Positions 15,153 to 22,937 of a stretch of DNA of 30,989 nt are shown one piece after another. Within the stretch, counting starts at the first letter, position 1, and each line of letters begins with the position of its first letter. Both the position numbers and the translations under genes were made by a program. This DNA comes from RUG191 sp045642225 (GTDB taxonomy: Bacteria > Bacillota > Clostridia > Lachnospirales > Lachnospiraceae). The DNA is taken from NCBI GenBank assembly GCA_045642225.1, contig JAZUIN010000001.1, positions 1 through 30,989 on the forward strand. The letters are read 5' to 3'. The notes beneath the pieces are model-generated. The model was not told where the DNA came from and did no database searches. It was given only the letters and a program-made list of their open reading frames with translations.

Positions 15153-16592
15153 CTAAAATTTATTTTCTCCGACTATTGGTTCTGAGCCAAGTGTTGTTTG
15201 AGTAACTTCCTTTTCACTAATCCCAAGTTCTCTTGCGATAATTGATATGACTTTTGGTGAACAAAAACCACCTTGGCATCTACCCATCATCGCGCCCGTT
15301 CTTCTTTTGACACCGTCCAAACTTTTTGCACCAACAGGTCTATTGATTGCGTCAACAATTTCTCCTTCTGAAACGAAGCAGCATCTGCAAATTATATTAC
15401 CGTACAATGGGTTTTTAGATATTTGTTTTGCTTTCTCTTCATCTGAAAGAGAAGCCATATATTTTATCCCTTCTCTTGTGGAAATGAAATTTTCATTCGC
15501 TGTAGCATCTAAATCTGTAGCAATTACATTTGCCAGATATGAACCTATAGCAGGAGCAGAAGTTAGCCCTGGAGACTCAATGCCAGCAGCATTGTAAAAG
15601 CCTTTTGCATCGCTTGCTTCACCGATAATAAAATCATGACCTTTTTCTGCGGCACGAAGACCAGCGAAAGATCTTATAACCTCTCTAAAAGGTATGTTTT
15701 TTACACTAATAGATGCTTTACTTGTTATTTCTTCTAGCCCATCTCGACTTGTAGAAGTATCCTGTTTATCATCAATATTAAGGGCTGTAGGGCCAAGCAG
15801 AACGTTGCCAGCTACTGTTGGTGTAACAAGAATACCTTTACCCATTTTAGAAGGTAATTGGAAAATAGTTCTATTAACAAAGCTTTCTTGTTTGTCTAGT
15901 AGCTTATATTCACCTTTTCTTGGTGTAATTTCTAATTTGTTGCTTGAAACCATATTGTTAATAGTATCTGCATATACACCAGCAGCATTTACAATTGCCT
16001 TTGTCTTATATGTCTGTACTCCTGTAGGAGTATCACAAGTAACAGTGTAGCCTATTTCGCTTTTGGTTATATCTGTGACAGAATGGTTGAATTTGAAATG
16101 AACACCATTCATACAAGCATTTTCAGCATAGCCAATAGTAAGCGTAAACGGACATACAATGCCAGCACTTGGTGCGAATAACGCTTTTTCAATGTTGTCG
16201 CCAATATTTGGTTCTAGTTCTAGAATTCTATCTCTATCAATAATTTCTAAACCAGGACATCCATTTTCGATACCGCGATTGTATAAATCAGTAAGTATGC
16301 TAGGATCGTCATCCTTGGTACAAACAACTAGTGAACCTTCTTGAAAAAAAGGAACATCTAATTCTTTGCATATTTCAGGCATCATTTTGTTGCCTTCGAT
16401 ATTGAATTTGGCTTTGTTAGAACCTGGAACAGCGTCAAAACCAGCATGAACTATTGCTGAATTAGCTTTAGATGTTCCAGAGCATACATCTTCTTGCTTT
16501 TCAAGAAGTGTAATATTTAGATTAAAACGAGATAGCTCTCGAGCGATGGCACAGCCTATAACTCCGCCACCGATAATAATAACATCTGTCAT
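15153..16592 (-). CDS. FAD-dependent oxidoreductase, GlpA-like with BFD [2Fe-2S] domain
   Basis: A 479-residue protein related to the catalytic subunit of anaerobic glycerol-3-phosphate dehydrogenase. It has DVIIIGGGVIGCAIARELSR (3-22) as FAD loop and a DAO-type fold with IVNAAGVYAD and FYNAAGIESPGLTSAPAIG. A C-terminal BFD-like domain carries IICRCCFVSEGEIVDAI and GRCQGGFCSP, the cysteines of a [2Fe-2S] centre. It heads the operon with the GlpB-like and DUF1667 genes. The substrate is probably glycerol-3-phosphate, but related proteins use other hydroxy acids, and no glycerol kinase or facilitator gene is nearby. GGAGGG precedes ATG 16592. A member of the 16-nt palindrome set lies at 16017-16032, encoding DTPTGVQ. 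Confidence 0.9.
   Translation of the reverse strand: MTDVIIIGGGVIGCAIARELSRFNLNITLLEKQEDVCSGTSKANSAIVHAGFDAVPGSNKAKFNIEGNKMMPEICKELDVPFFQEGSLVVCTKDDDPSILTDLYNRGIENGCPGLEIIDRDRILELEPNIGDNIEKALFAPSAGIVCPFTLTIGYAENACMNGVHFKFNHSVTDITKSEIGYTVTCDTPTGVQTYKTKAIVNAAGVYADTINNMVSSNKLEITPRKGEYKLLDKQESFVNRTIFQLPSKMGKGILVTPTVAGNVLLGPTALNIDDKQDTSTSRDGLEEITSKASISVKNIPFREVIRSFAGLRAAEKGHDFIIGEASDAKGFYNAAGIESPGLTSAPAIGSYLANVIATDLDATANENFISTREGIKYMASLSDEEKAKQISKNPLYGNIICRCCFVSEGEIVDAINRPVGAKSLDGVKRRTGAMMGRCQGGFCSPKVISIIARELGISEKEVTQTTLGSEPIVGENKF
16017..16032. repeat. Palindrome copy 2 (TACTCCT-GT-AGGAGTA)
   Basis: A perfect 7-bp-arm palindrome within the GlpA-like coding sequence, encoding part of the peptide DTPTGVQ on the minus strand. 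Confidence 0.7.
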
Positions 16593-16617
16593 TTTTCGCC
16601 CTCCATAAATATATATA

Positions 16618-16646
16618 ATTATCTGATATTTTTAAGGAAAATTCAA
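16618..16646 (-). promoter_or_regulatory. Promoter of the GlpA-like operon
   Basis: On the minus strand TTGAAT (16641-16646), a 17-base spacer and GATAAT (16618-16623). It lies about 25 bases before the GlpA-like start and back to back with the plus-strand promoter at 16669-16698. Confidence 0.6.
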
Positions 16647-16668
16647 GAAAACATTGATGTAAAAAAGG

Positions 16669-16698
16669 TTGTGAAAAATATTTAACATTTGATATAAT
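16669..16698 (+). promoter_or_regulatory. Promoter of the sce7726-like gene
   Basis: TTGTGA (16669-16674), an 18-base spacer and TATAAT (16693-16698) with the extended element TGATATAAT. It drives the nuclease-like gene and probably the DegV and WYL genes behind it. Confidence 0.7.
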
Positions 16699-16726
16699 TA
16701 ACACAGATTGAAAAAGAGTAATAATT

Positions 16727-17413
16727 ATGATTTACGATAAGGATATTAGAGAGCCGTTATTTGATTTACTTGAAGAAAAGTATGGCAAGTCGAGGATTTT
16801 TGAAGAAAAAAATATAGGTGCATCTCGAGCTGATGCGGTAATGGTAACAGAAAATGCGCTATATGGAATAGAAATCAAAAGTGATGCGGATACGTACGCA
16901 AGGCTAGAGCGACAGGTTAGAGATTATGATTTGTATTATGATTATAATTATGTAGTCGTCGGAAGCAGTCATGGACATCACATAGCAGAACATGTTCCAA
17001 CGCATTGGGGAATAATTACAGTAGAAGCTGTTGACGGAGATGGTGATATTTTAGAGGGTGAATCTTCGAACGAGAGTAGCTGCAAGCTCGATTTTTATAC
17101 AATGAGAGAACCTAAGGTTAATCCTAATATGGATTGGCATAGGAAGATTGAAATTTTGTGGCGAATGGAATTAGCACATATACAAGAGTTGAATGGGCTC
17201 TATGCATATAAATCTAAGTCAAAAGCATATGTAGCAAATTACATTGTCGAAGCTGTAGATGTTGAAGTTTTATCAAAGCAGTTTTGTGACGAATTGTTTG
17301 AACGAGATTATGATACTATTGCAGAGAGAATAAATGAATATAGACAGGCTAACGGAAGTAAGCCGAGAAAACGAAGGAAGTACAAGCGTCGTAAGACAAA
17401 GAAAAACAAATAG
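16727..17413 (+). CDS. PD-(D/E)XK-like protein, sce7726 family
   Basis: A 228-residue protein with a restriction-endonuclease-like signature near the N-terminus: RADAVMV (Asp36) followed by YGIEIKSDADTYARL (Glu49, Lys51), then YNYVVVGSSH. This matches the sce7726 group of predicted PD-(D/E)XK proteins, whose function is not established. The C-terminus is strikingly basic (KPRKRRKYKRRKTKKNK, residues 212-228), suggesting nucleic-acid binding. The ribosome binding site is weak (AAAGAG). It is divergent from the GlpA-like operon and followed after 40 bases by a DegV gene. Family assignment is from motif memory and could be wrong at the subfamily level. Confidence 0.65.
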   Translation: MIYDKDIREPLFDLLEEKYGKSRIFEEKNIGASRADAVMVTENALYGIEIKSDADTYARLERQVRDYDLYYDYNYVVVGSSHGHHIAEHVPTHWGIITVEAVDGDGDILEGESSNESSCKLDFYTMREPKVNPNMDWHRKIEILWRMELAHIQELNGLYAYKSKSKAYVANYIVEAVDVEVLSKQFCDELFERDYDTIAERINEYRQANGSKPRKRRKYKRRKTKKNK

Positions 17414-17453
17414 AAAGTATTTTAATACCAATTGTAAAAAGGGAGGGGATACA

Positions 17454-18302
17454 ATGATTAGAATAATTTCAGATAGTACAAGTGATTTGTCGCCAGAAAT
17501 TATAAAGGAATTTGATATTGGTATTTTGCCACTACATATACTCCTAGGGGAGGATGAATATTTAGATGGTGTAAATATTACTAGAGACGAATTATATAAG
17601 TGGTCTGATAAGCATGAGACAACTCCTAAGACGTCAGCACCATCGATGGCAGACGCAATTGATTTGTTTAAGCCTATTTTGGATAACGGAGATGAAATAG
17701 TTGCATTTTCAATTTCTGGAGATATGTCAACTTCTGCAAATGTAATGCGTCTAGCAGCAGACGAATTAGAAGCTACGGATAAGATATCTGTAATTGATTC
17801 AAGAAACCTTTCTACAGGAATAGGTCTTCTCGTTGTGAAAGCCGCAGAAATGGCTAGAGATGGTAAAAGTAGAGAGGAGATTATAGCTGGAATTGATGAG
17901 TTGATTCCTAAAGTACGTGCTAGCTTTGTTGTGGACACTCTTACATATTTACATAGAGGTGGAAGATGTTCTGGCGTAGCAGCGTTCTTTGGTGGTGCAC
18001 TTAAGCTACATCCCAAAATTGAAGTTGAAGAAGGCAAGATGATTGTTGGCAAGAAGTACAGAGGAAAGTATTCTGGAATTGTCTTGAAATATGCTCAGGA
18101 TATGGAAGAAGCAATGAAAAATGCAGATCCTAGTAGAGTATTTATTACACACTCTGGAATTGATGATAAAATATGTCAATCGGTTAAAGATTATGTGGAA
18201 GGTCTAGGTGTGTTTGAAGAAGTAATTGTTACAAATGCGGGTGGAACTATTGCGAGCCATTGTGGCTATGGAACACTAGGCGTTTTATATATTGTAAAAT
18301 AA
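17454..18302 (+). CDS. DegV family fatty-acid-binding protein
   Basis: A 282-residue protein of the DegV/FakB family, which holds a fatty acid in its core and presents it to the FakA kinase for phospholipid synthesis. It has the N-terminal MIRIISDSTSDLSPEI, the TSAPS loop (about 62-66), VIDSRNLSTGIGLLV and the lid segment TYLHRGGRCSGVAAFFGGAL. ATG 17454 has GGGAGGGG before it; the open frame reaches back into the previous gene but lacks support. The exact lipid cannot be deduced. A near-copy of the 16-nt palindrome lies at 17539-17554. Confidence 0.92.
   Translation: MIRIISDSTSDLSPEIIKEFDIGILPLHILLGEDEYLDGVNITRDELYKWSDKHETTPKTSAPSMADAIDLFKPILDNGDEIVAFSISGDMSTSANVMRLAADELEATDKISVIDSRNLSTGIGLLVVKAAEMARDGKSREEIIAGIDELIPKVRASFVVDTLTYLHRGGRCSGVAAFFGGALKLHPKIEVEEGKMIVGKKYRGKYSGIVLKYAQDMEEAMKNADPSRVFITHSGIDDKICQSVKDYVEGLGVFEEVIVTNAGGTIASHCGYGTLGVLYIVK
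17539..17554. repeat. Palindrome copy 3 (TACTCCTAGGGGAGGA)
   Basis: A near-perfect palindrome in the DegV gene. The identical 16-mer occurs on the other strand in mutS2 (20864-20879), although the genes are unrelated. Both encode the peptide LLGE. Confidence 0.6.
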
Positions 18303-18318
18303 TATTGCGGGTTCTATT

Positions 18319-19305
18319 ATGGCAAATAAAGAGAATAATAAATTAAAACTACTTCTTGTGAAAGACATTTTATCTAATGAAGCTGATGCAGCGCATCCTT
18401 TGAATGCTACTCAGATATGTGAAATGTTAAAGAGATATGAAATATACGCAGAACGTAAAAGTATATATGCTGATATTAATGTGCTTGAAGATTATGGATT
18501 AGAAGTTTGCAAGGTGGGTGGAAGAAATGGTGGATATTACATTTACAACTCTGAGTTTGAACCTTCAGAGCTTAAGCTTTTGATTGATGCAATATCGGCC
18601 TCGAAGTTTATTTCCGTAAAACAAACCAAAAGCTTTGCCGAAAGAATTGCAAAGCTTACGAACAAATATGAAGCGGCAAGTCTTTCTCGAGAGTTAGTGG
18701 CGGAAAAAAGAAGTAAGCTTGAAAATGAGAAGATTATGTATATTGTGGATGACATATTTGAAGCAATAGACAAGAATTGCAAGATTCAATTTAACTACAC
18801 AACCTGGGATAGGAATAAGAAGAAGGTTGATAGATATGGCGGCAAACCAGTTGTTGTTAGTCCTGCATATCTTGTGTGGTTTGACGAGAATTATTATTTG
18901 ATAGCATATAAGCATGGTGGCGATAGAGAAGGCATAAGATATTATCGTGTTGATAAGATGATAAATGTTGAGCCTCTTGAAGAGATGCGTGAAAATGTTT
19001 CTATTATAAATAAGTCAGAGGTGTCAAGGCGTGTCAGCACATCTTTTGGTATGTTTCAAGGTGAACCTGAGAAGGTCACAATAAGATGTAATCGCAAGGA
19101 TGTCGGAGTTTTAATAGACAGGTTTGGGACGGACGTAGATATTAGACCGGACGGGGAAGATGCTTTAGTTCGAGTTGAAGTTGAAGTTAGTAATCAATTC
19201 TTTGGATGGTTAATTGCAGTTGGAGATATTTGTACAGTCGAAGGTCCTGTTGATGTAAAAGAAAAATATTTAGAGCATCTTGATAAGGTGTTAAGTAAAT
19301 ATTAA
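18319..19305 (+). CDS. WYL-domain transcriptional regulator
   Basis: A 328-residue regulator of the YafY/DeoR-like kind. The N-terminal winged helix-turn-helix (about 8-70: LNATQICEMLKRYEIYAERKS, then YADINVLEDYGLEV) is followed by a WYL sensor domain (about 155-230). That domain includes VVSPAYLVWFDENYYLIAYK and IRYYRVDKM. A C-terminal WCX-type extension ends the protein. WYL domains bind nucleic acids or nucleotides and often control defence or DNA-damage genes. The target here is unknown. It starts 16 bases after the DegV stop with a weak ribosome binding site and ends before a strong terminator. Confidence 0.9.
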   Translation: MANKENNKLKLLLVKDILSNEADAAHPLNATQICEMLKRYEIYAERKSIYADINVLEDYGLEVCKVGGRNGGYYIYNSEFEPSELKLLIDAISASKFISVKQTKSFAERIAKLTNKYEAASLSRELVAEKRSKLENEKIMYIVDDIFEAIDKNCKIQFNYTTWDRNKKKVDRYGGKPVVVSPAYLVWFDENYYLIAYKHGGDREGIRYYRVDKMINVEPLEEMRENVSIINKSEVSRRVSTSFGMFQGEPEKVTIRCNRKDVGVLIDRFGTDVDIRPDGEDALVRVEVEVSNQFFGWLIAVGDICTVEGPVDVKEKYLEHLDKVLSKY

Positions 19306-19335
19306 TAGTAAGAAAACATCTAAAGAGTAATAACA

Positions 19336-19384
19336 TGTACCCTCTTTACTAGACAAAGTATGATATGTACCCCTTTTACTGGAC
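19336..19384 (+). repeat. Tandem 19-nt repeat resembling an insertion-sequence end
   Basis: TGTACCCTCTTTACTAGAC (19336-19354) and TGTACCCCTTTTACTGGAC (19366-19384) match at 16 of 19 bases, exactly 30 bases apart. The TGTACC...GAC pattern recalls terminal inverted repeats of IS3-family elements. No transposase is near. The second copy forms the left arm of the terminator. Confidence 0.55.
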
Positions 19385-19406
19385 TAATCCAGTGAAAGGG
19401 GTTTTT
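19370..19406 (+). terminator. Terminator after the WYL gene
   Basis: CCCCTTTTACTGGA (19370-19383) pairs with TCCAGTGAAAGGGG (19388-19401), 14 bp with one G-U pair and a 4-base loop, followed by five T. It abuts the mutS2 stop codon on the other strand and has no T run in that direction. Confidence 0.9.
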
Positions 19407-21834
19407 ATTTGAAAGTAACAATTGTAACACCTGCATCGCCTTCGCCGAACTCGCCTAGGTGAAATTCTTCAACGTGAGGATGTTTCTTGAGATATTGGTG
19501 ACAAGCTTGCCTTAATACACCAGTTCCTTTTCCGTGCACTACTCTTACAACTGGGATGTGTGCAAGATATGCATCATCTAAGTATTTATCTAATTCTTGT
19601 ATCGCATCATCTGCATTTAATCCAAGTAATTTTATCTCGTAGGATGTATTAGCAGACTTATTGTTGATGCTACCTTTTTTGTTGATTTGAACTTGATTGT
19701 TGTTGTTTTTCTTTCGAAGCTTGCGATTCGCATATCCATATTTTTCTGCTAAGGCGTCTTTTTCTTCTACTAGAACCAAGTCGGTGATGTTAACAGTTGA
19801 GCGCATAATGCCCATTTGCACTTGTAAATCCCCCTTGGCATTAGGTAGGGTGTGAACTGTGCCTTTCATATTCATGCTTAAAACTTTAACAGCATCACCT
19901 ATACGCAAGTTCTTAGGCACATTTTTATTTTCTGCTACGGTTTTTACCGCTGCATTTTCACGTGCTTTTTTGGCTTTAGAACCTAGATTACTTCGTGTCT
20001 TCTCAAGCTTAGACATATCGGGATTTGCCGTTCCGTATTTATTTATGCTTCTAATTGCGGCATCAGCTTCAGCCTTTGCTTTGAAAAGAATATCAGCAGC
20101 TTCAGTGTTAGCATCATCAAGAACACGTTTCTTTTGTGCATTAAGTTTTTCAATTCTTTCTTCTAAATTTCTTGTTAAGCCTTCCGACTTTTTCTTTTCA
20201 GCCTCAATGGTAACAAGGTCTCTTTCTATTTGAATACGTTTTGTCTCAATATCAATAATAATATCTTCGAAATTTTTGTCACTGTCCGATATTTGGGACT
20301 TGGCATTGTCTATAATACTATCATGTAAGCCAAGTTTTTTTGATATGGCAAATGCGTTTGATTTGCCGGGAATACCGTATAACAACCTATATGTTGGTGA
20401 AAGATTTTCTACTGAGAATTCTAGAGACGCATTTTCAACTCTGTCAGTTGATAAAGCATAAAGCTTTAACTCGCTGTAGTGAGTTGTTGCCATGGTCTTT
20501 ACATTTTCAATACGAAGATGCTCTAGAATTGCTGTTGCAAGAGCGGCACCCTCGGCAGGGTCTGTACCAGCGCAAAGCTCATCGAATAGACATAGAACTT
20601 TGTGATTAGCTTCATTGCAAGAGCGAACGCCGTCAAGTATACGAACTATATTTGTCATATGAGAAGAAAATGTTGATAGGGATTGTTCTATTGATTGTTC
20701 ATCGCCTATATCTGCATATACATTTTCAAAAATAGCAATTATAGAATTGTCCTTGGCTGGAATGTGAAGACCAGCTTGAGCCATAAGAGTTAACAAACCA
20801 CAAGTCTTAAGGGATACTGTTTTACCACCAGTGTTAGGACCTGTTACAATTAACATATCATACTCCTCCCCTAGGAGTACATCGATTGGAACACAGCTCT
20901 TCTTGTCTAGAAGTGGGTGTCTTGCACCTTTTAGGTTGATGATACCATTAGTGTTTAGTTTAGGTTTCATGCCATTCATATCAGCGGCTAGCTTTGCCTT
21001 TGCGAATATAAAATCAAGACGAGACATAGCCTCGTAATCCATTATTAATTCGCTGACATATTCCTTGCATAATGCAGATAGCGATGCAAGAATTCTATCA
21101 ATCTCTTCGGATTCTTGAAGTTCTAGCTCTTTTATCTGATTGTTAAGGTTTACAACACTCATTGGTTCAATGAAAAGTGTTTGTCCAGAAGAAGATTGGT
21201 CGTGAACCATTCCGTTTACTCTGGATTTGTGCTCGGCCTTAACGCTTAGACAAAAGCGACCATTTCTTGAAGTTATAACTTGGTCTTGTAGGTAGTCGCT
21301 TAATTTATTAAGTAAAGAAGTCATTTGACTTCTGATTCTATCTTGAGCTTGGTTCTTGTTACGTCTAATGTCATACAAGGTAGGACTGGCGTTATTTGCA
21401 AATTCGCCCTCTGAAATAATACATTTTCTTATCTCAGAATCAAGGTCTTTAAGAGGATCTAAGGCTTCGAAATAAGGGTCGAGCGTATCTCGTTTGTCTT
21501 TCTCTACACGGCTTTTGTTGTAACGCAAAGCATTAGCAGCACAAGAAATGTGAGAGGCAATTTGAAGAAGCTCTCCCGATGTTAGTGTTCCGTCTGCTTC
21601 TAGCCGCTTGGTGTATTCATTGACATTTACAATGCCAGAGAAAGAAATGTTACCACATTTGAAAATGCGGTTTAAGGCATCTTCTGTCTCTGTCTGCCAA
21701 GTGTTAATTGTTTCTAGGTCGCTACTTGGTGTTAGACGACGAGCTAATTTCTGTCCAGCTTCGGAAGAAGCATGAGACACAAGCATATCTATTATTTTGT
21801 AATATTCTAGGGTTTTAAATACTTTCTTATTCAT
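19405..21834 (-). CDS. mutS2: Endonuclease MutS2 / ribosome-collision factor
   Basis: An 809-residue MutS-like ATPase. In Firmicutes MutS2 acts on collided ribosomes (RqcU role) and has also been linked to recombination control. The N-terminal clamp/core part begins NKKVFKTLEYYKIIDMLVSH. The ATPase has Walker A GPNTGGKT near 332 and Walker B LCLFDELCAGTDPAEG near 415. A long coiled-coil region (about 510-600) follows, and the C-terminal Smr domain (about 735-809) carries VVRVVHGKGTGVLRQ. Its length matches the family. It is divergent from yhaM and convergent with the WYL gene. A palindrome copy lies at 20864-20879. Confidence 0.95.
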   Translation of the reverse strand: MNKKVFKTLEYYKIIDMLVSHASSEAGQKLARRLTPSSDLETINTWQTETEDALNRIFKCGNISFSGIVNVNEYTKRLEADGTLTSGELLQIASHISCAANALRYNKSRVEKDKRDTLDPYFEALDPLKDLDSEIRKCIISEGEFANNASPTLYDIRRNKNQAQDRIRSQMTSLLNKLSDYLQDQVITSRNGRFCLSVKAEHKSRVNGMVHDQSSSGQTLFIEPMSVVNLNNQIKELELQESEEIDRILASLSALCKEYVSELIMDYEAMSRLDFIFAKAKLAADMNGMKPKLNTNGIINLKGARHPLLDKKSCVPIDVLLGEEYDMLIVTGPNTGGKTVSLKTCGLLTLMAQAGLHIPAKDNSIIAIFENVYADIGDEQSIEQSLSTFSSHMTNIVRILDGVRSCNEANHKVLCLFDELCAGTDPAEGAALATAILEHLRIENVKTMATTHYSELKLYALSTDRVENASLEFSVENLSPTYRLLYGIPGKSNAFAISKKLGLHDSIIDNAKSQISDSDKNFEDIIIDIETKRIQIERDLVTIEAEKKKSEGLTRNLEERIEKLNAQKKRVLDDANTEAADILFKAKAEADAAIRSINKYGTANPDMSKLEKTRSNLGSKAKKARENAAVKTVAENKNVPKNLRIGDAVKVLSMNMKGTVHTLPNAKGDLQVQMGIMRSTVNITDLVLVEEKDALAEKYGYANRKLRKKNNNNQVQINKKGSINNKSANTSYEIKLLGLNADDAIQELDKYLDDAYLAHIPVVRVVHGKGTGVLRQACHQYLKKHPHVEEFHLGEFGEGDAGVTIVTFK
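20864..20879. repeat. Palindrome copy 4 (in mutS2)
   Basis: On the minus strand this reads TACTCCTAGGGGAGGA, identical to the DegV copy. With the next three bases it gives a full TACTCC...GGAGTA inverted repeat with a 7-base loop. Confidence 0.6.
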
Positions 21835-21856
21835 AGGGCTATTGTATCATATTTTC

Positions 21857-21885
21857 TTGATATTGCTAGTGTTTCAAGCTATAAT
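21857..21885 (+). promoter_or_regulatory. yhaM promoter
   Basis: TTGATA (21857-21862), a 17-base spacer and TATAAT (21880-21885), about 45 bases before the yhaM start codon. No equally good promoter for mutS2 is visible on the other strand. Confidence 0.75.
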
Positions 21886-21932
21886 TGTTATGATATTTTT
21901 TGCGAGAAAATCGCATTAGAAAGGTAGTTATT

Positions 21933-22883
21933 ATGTTATATATTGAAGAGTTGAAAGTGGGAGATGTTATTACAGAGACATACTTGTGCAAAGCTAAGAG
22001 AAGTGGTGTAAGCAAGAATGGAAAAGAATATTATGCTATAACGCTCCAAGATAAAACAGGTATATTAGAGGCAAATGTTTGGGATGTTTCTAATCCAGGA
22101 ATTAATGAATTTGATGCGAAGGATTATGTCGAGGTTACAGGTGATGTTCGAGATTATAAGGGTAAGAATCAGCTTAATATAACAAGACTTTCTGTTGTTT
22201 CGGCTGAAAATGTTGATCAGACAAATTATATTCCTTGCACTGATAAGAATATTGATGAAATGTATGAGGAGCTTTTAGGCTTTATAAATTCAATTAAAGC
22301 GCCTTATATGAAAAAGCTTTTGGATAAGTTCTTTGCAGACGAGAAATTCAAAAAACGTTTTTGTTATCATTCGGCAGCAAAGCAGGTTCATCATGGATAT
22401 GTAGGTGGTTTGTTAGAGCATACATTATCAGTCACAAAATTCTGTGAACAAATGACAAAACAATATGATTACTTGGATAGAGATTTGCTTATTACAGCGG
22501 CAATTTTTCATGATATAGGTAAGTTAGGTGAGCTTACACCTTTTCCAGAAAATGATTATTCTGACGAAGGACAATTGTTAGGTCATATTGTTATGGGATA
22601 TAATCTCTTGTCTCGCACTATTAGTGAGATAGATGATTTCCCTGCTGTCAAAAAACGCGAGTTGTTGCATTGTATATTAGCGCACCATGGTAAGCTAGAA
22701 TATGGTTCACCTAAGACACCAGCTTTGGCGGAAGCCTTTGCACTTAATTATGCAGATGATATGGATGCAAAGCTTGAAACAATGAGAGAAGCAATGGCAA
22801 AGGTTAAGGATAATGATTTGAGTTGGCAAGGATTTAATAGATTGCTTGATTCTAATATTAGAAAAACAAGTAAGCCAGAATAA
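21933..22883 (+). CDS. yhaM: 3'-5' exoribonuclease YhaM family
   Basis: A 316-residue metal-dependent 3'-5' exoribonuclease with a modest role in RNA trimming. An N-terminal OB fold (about 10-90, YYAITLQDKTGILEANVWD) is followed by an HD domain with GYVGGLLEHTLSV and the metal pair His193-Asp194 in FHDIGKLGE. A second conserved block reads LLHCILAHHGKLEYGSP. ATG 21933 has AAAGG before it; the frame opens at 21900 but that start would leave almost no leader after the promoter. It is followed by rlmD after 54 bases. Confidence 0.93.
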   Translation: MLYIEELKVGDVITETYLCKAKRSGVSKNGKEYYAITLQDKTGILEANVWDVSNPGINEFDAKDYVEVTGDVRDYKGKNQLNITRLSVVSAENVDQTNYIPCTDKNIDEMYEELLGFINSIKAPYMKKLLDKFFADEKFKKRFCYHSAAKQVHHGYVGGLLEHTLSVTKFCEQMTKQYDYLDRDLLITAAIFHDIGKLGELTPFPENDYSDEGQLLGHIVMGYNLLSRTISEIDDFPAVKKRELLHCILAHHGKLEYGSPKTPALAEAFALNYADDMDAKLETMREAMAKVKDNDLSWQGFNRLLDSNIRKTSKPE

Positions 22884-22937
22884 AGCACTTAGTTTAATAC
22901 AGGGTTAAACATTTTGAGAGAATTATAAGGAATTAAA

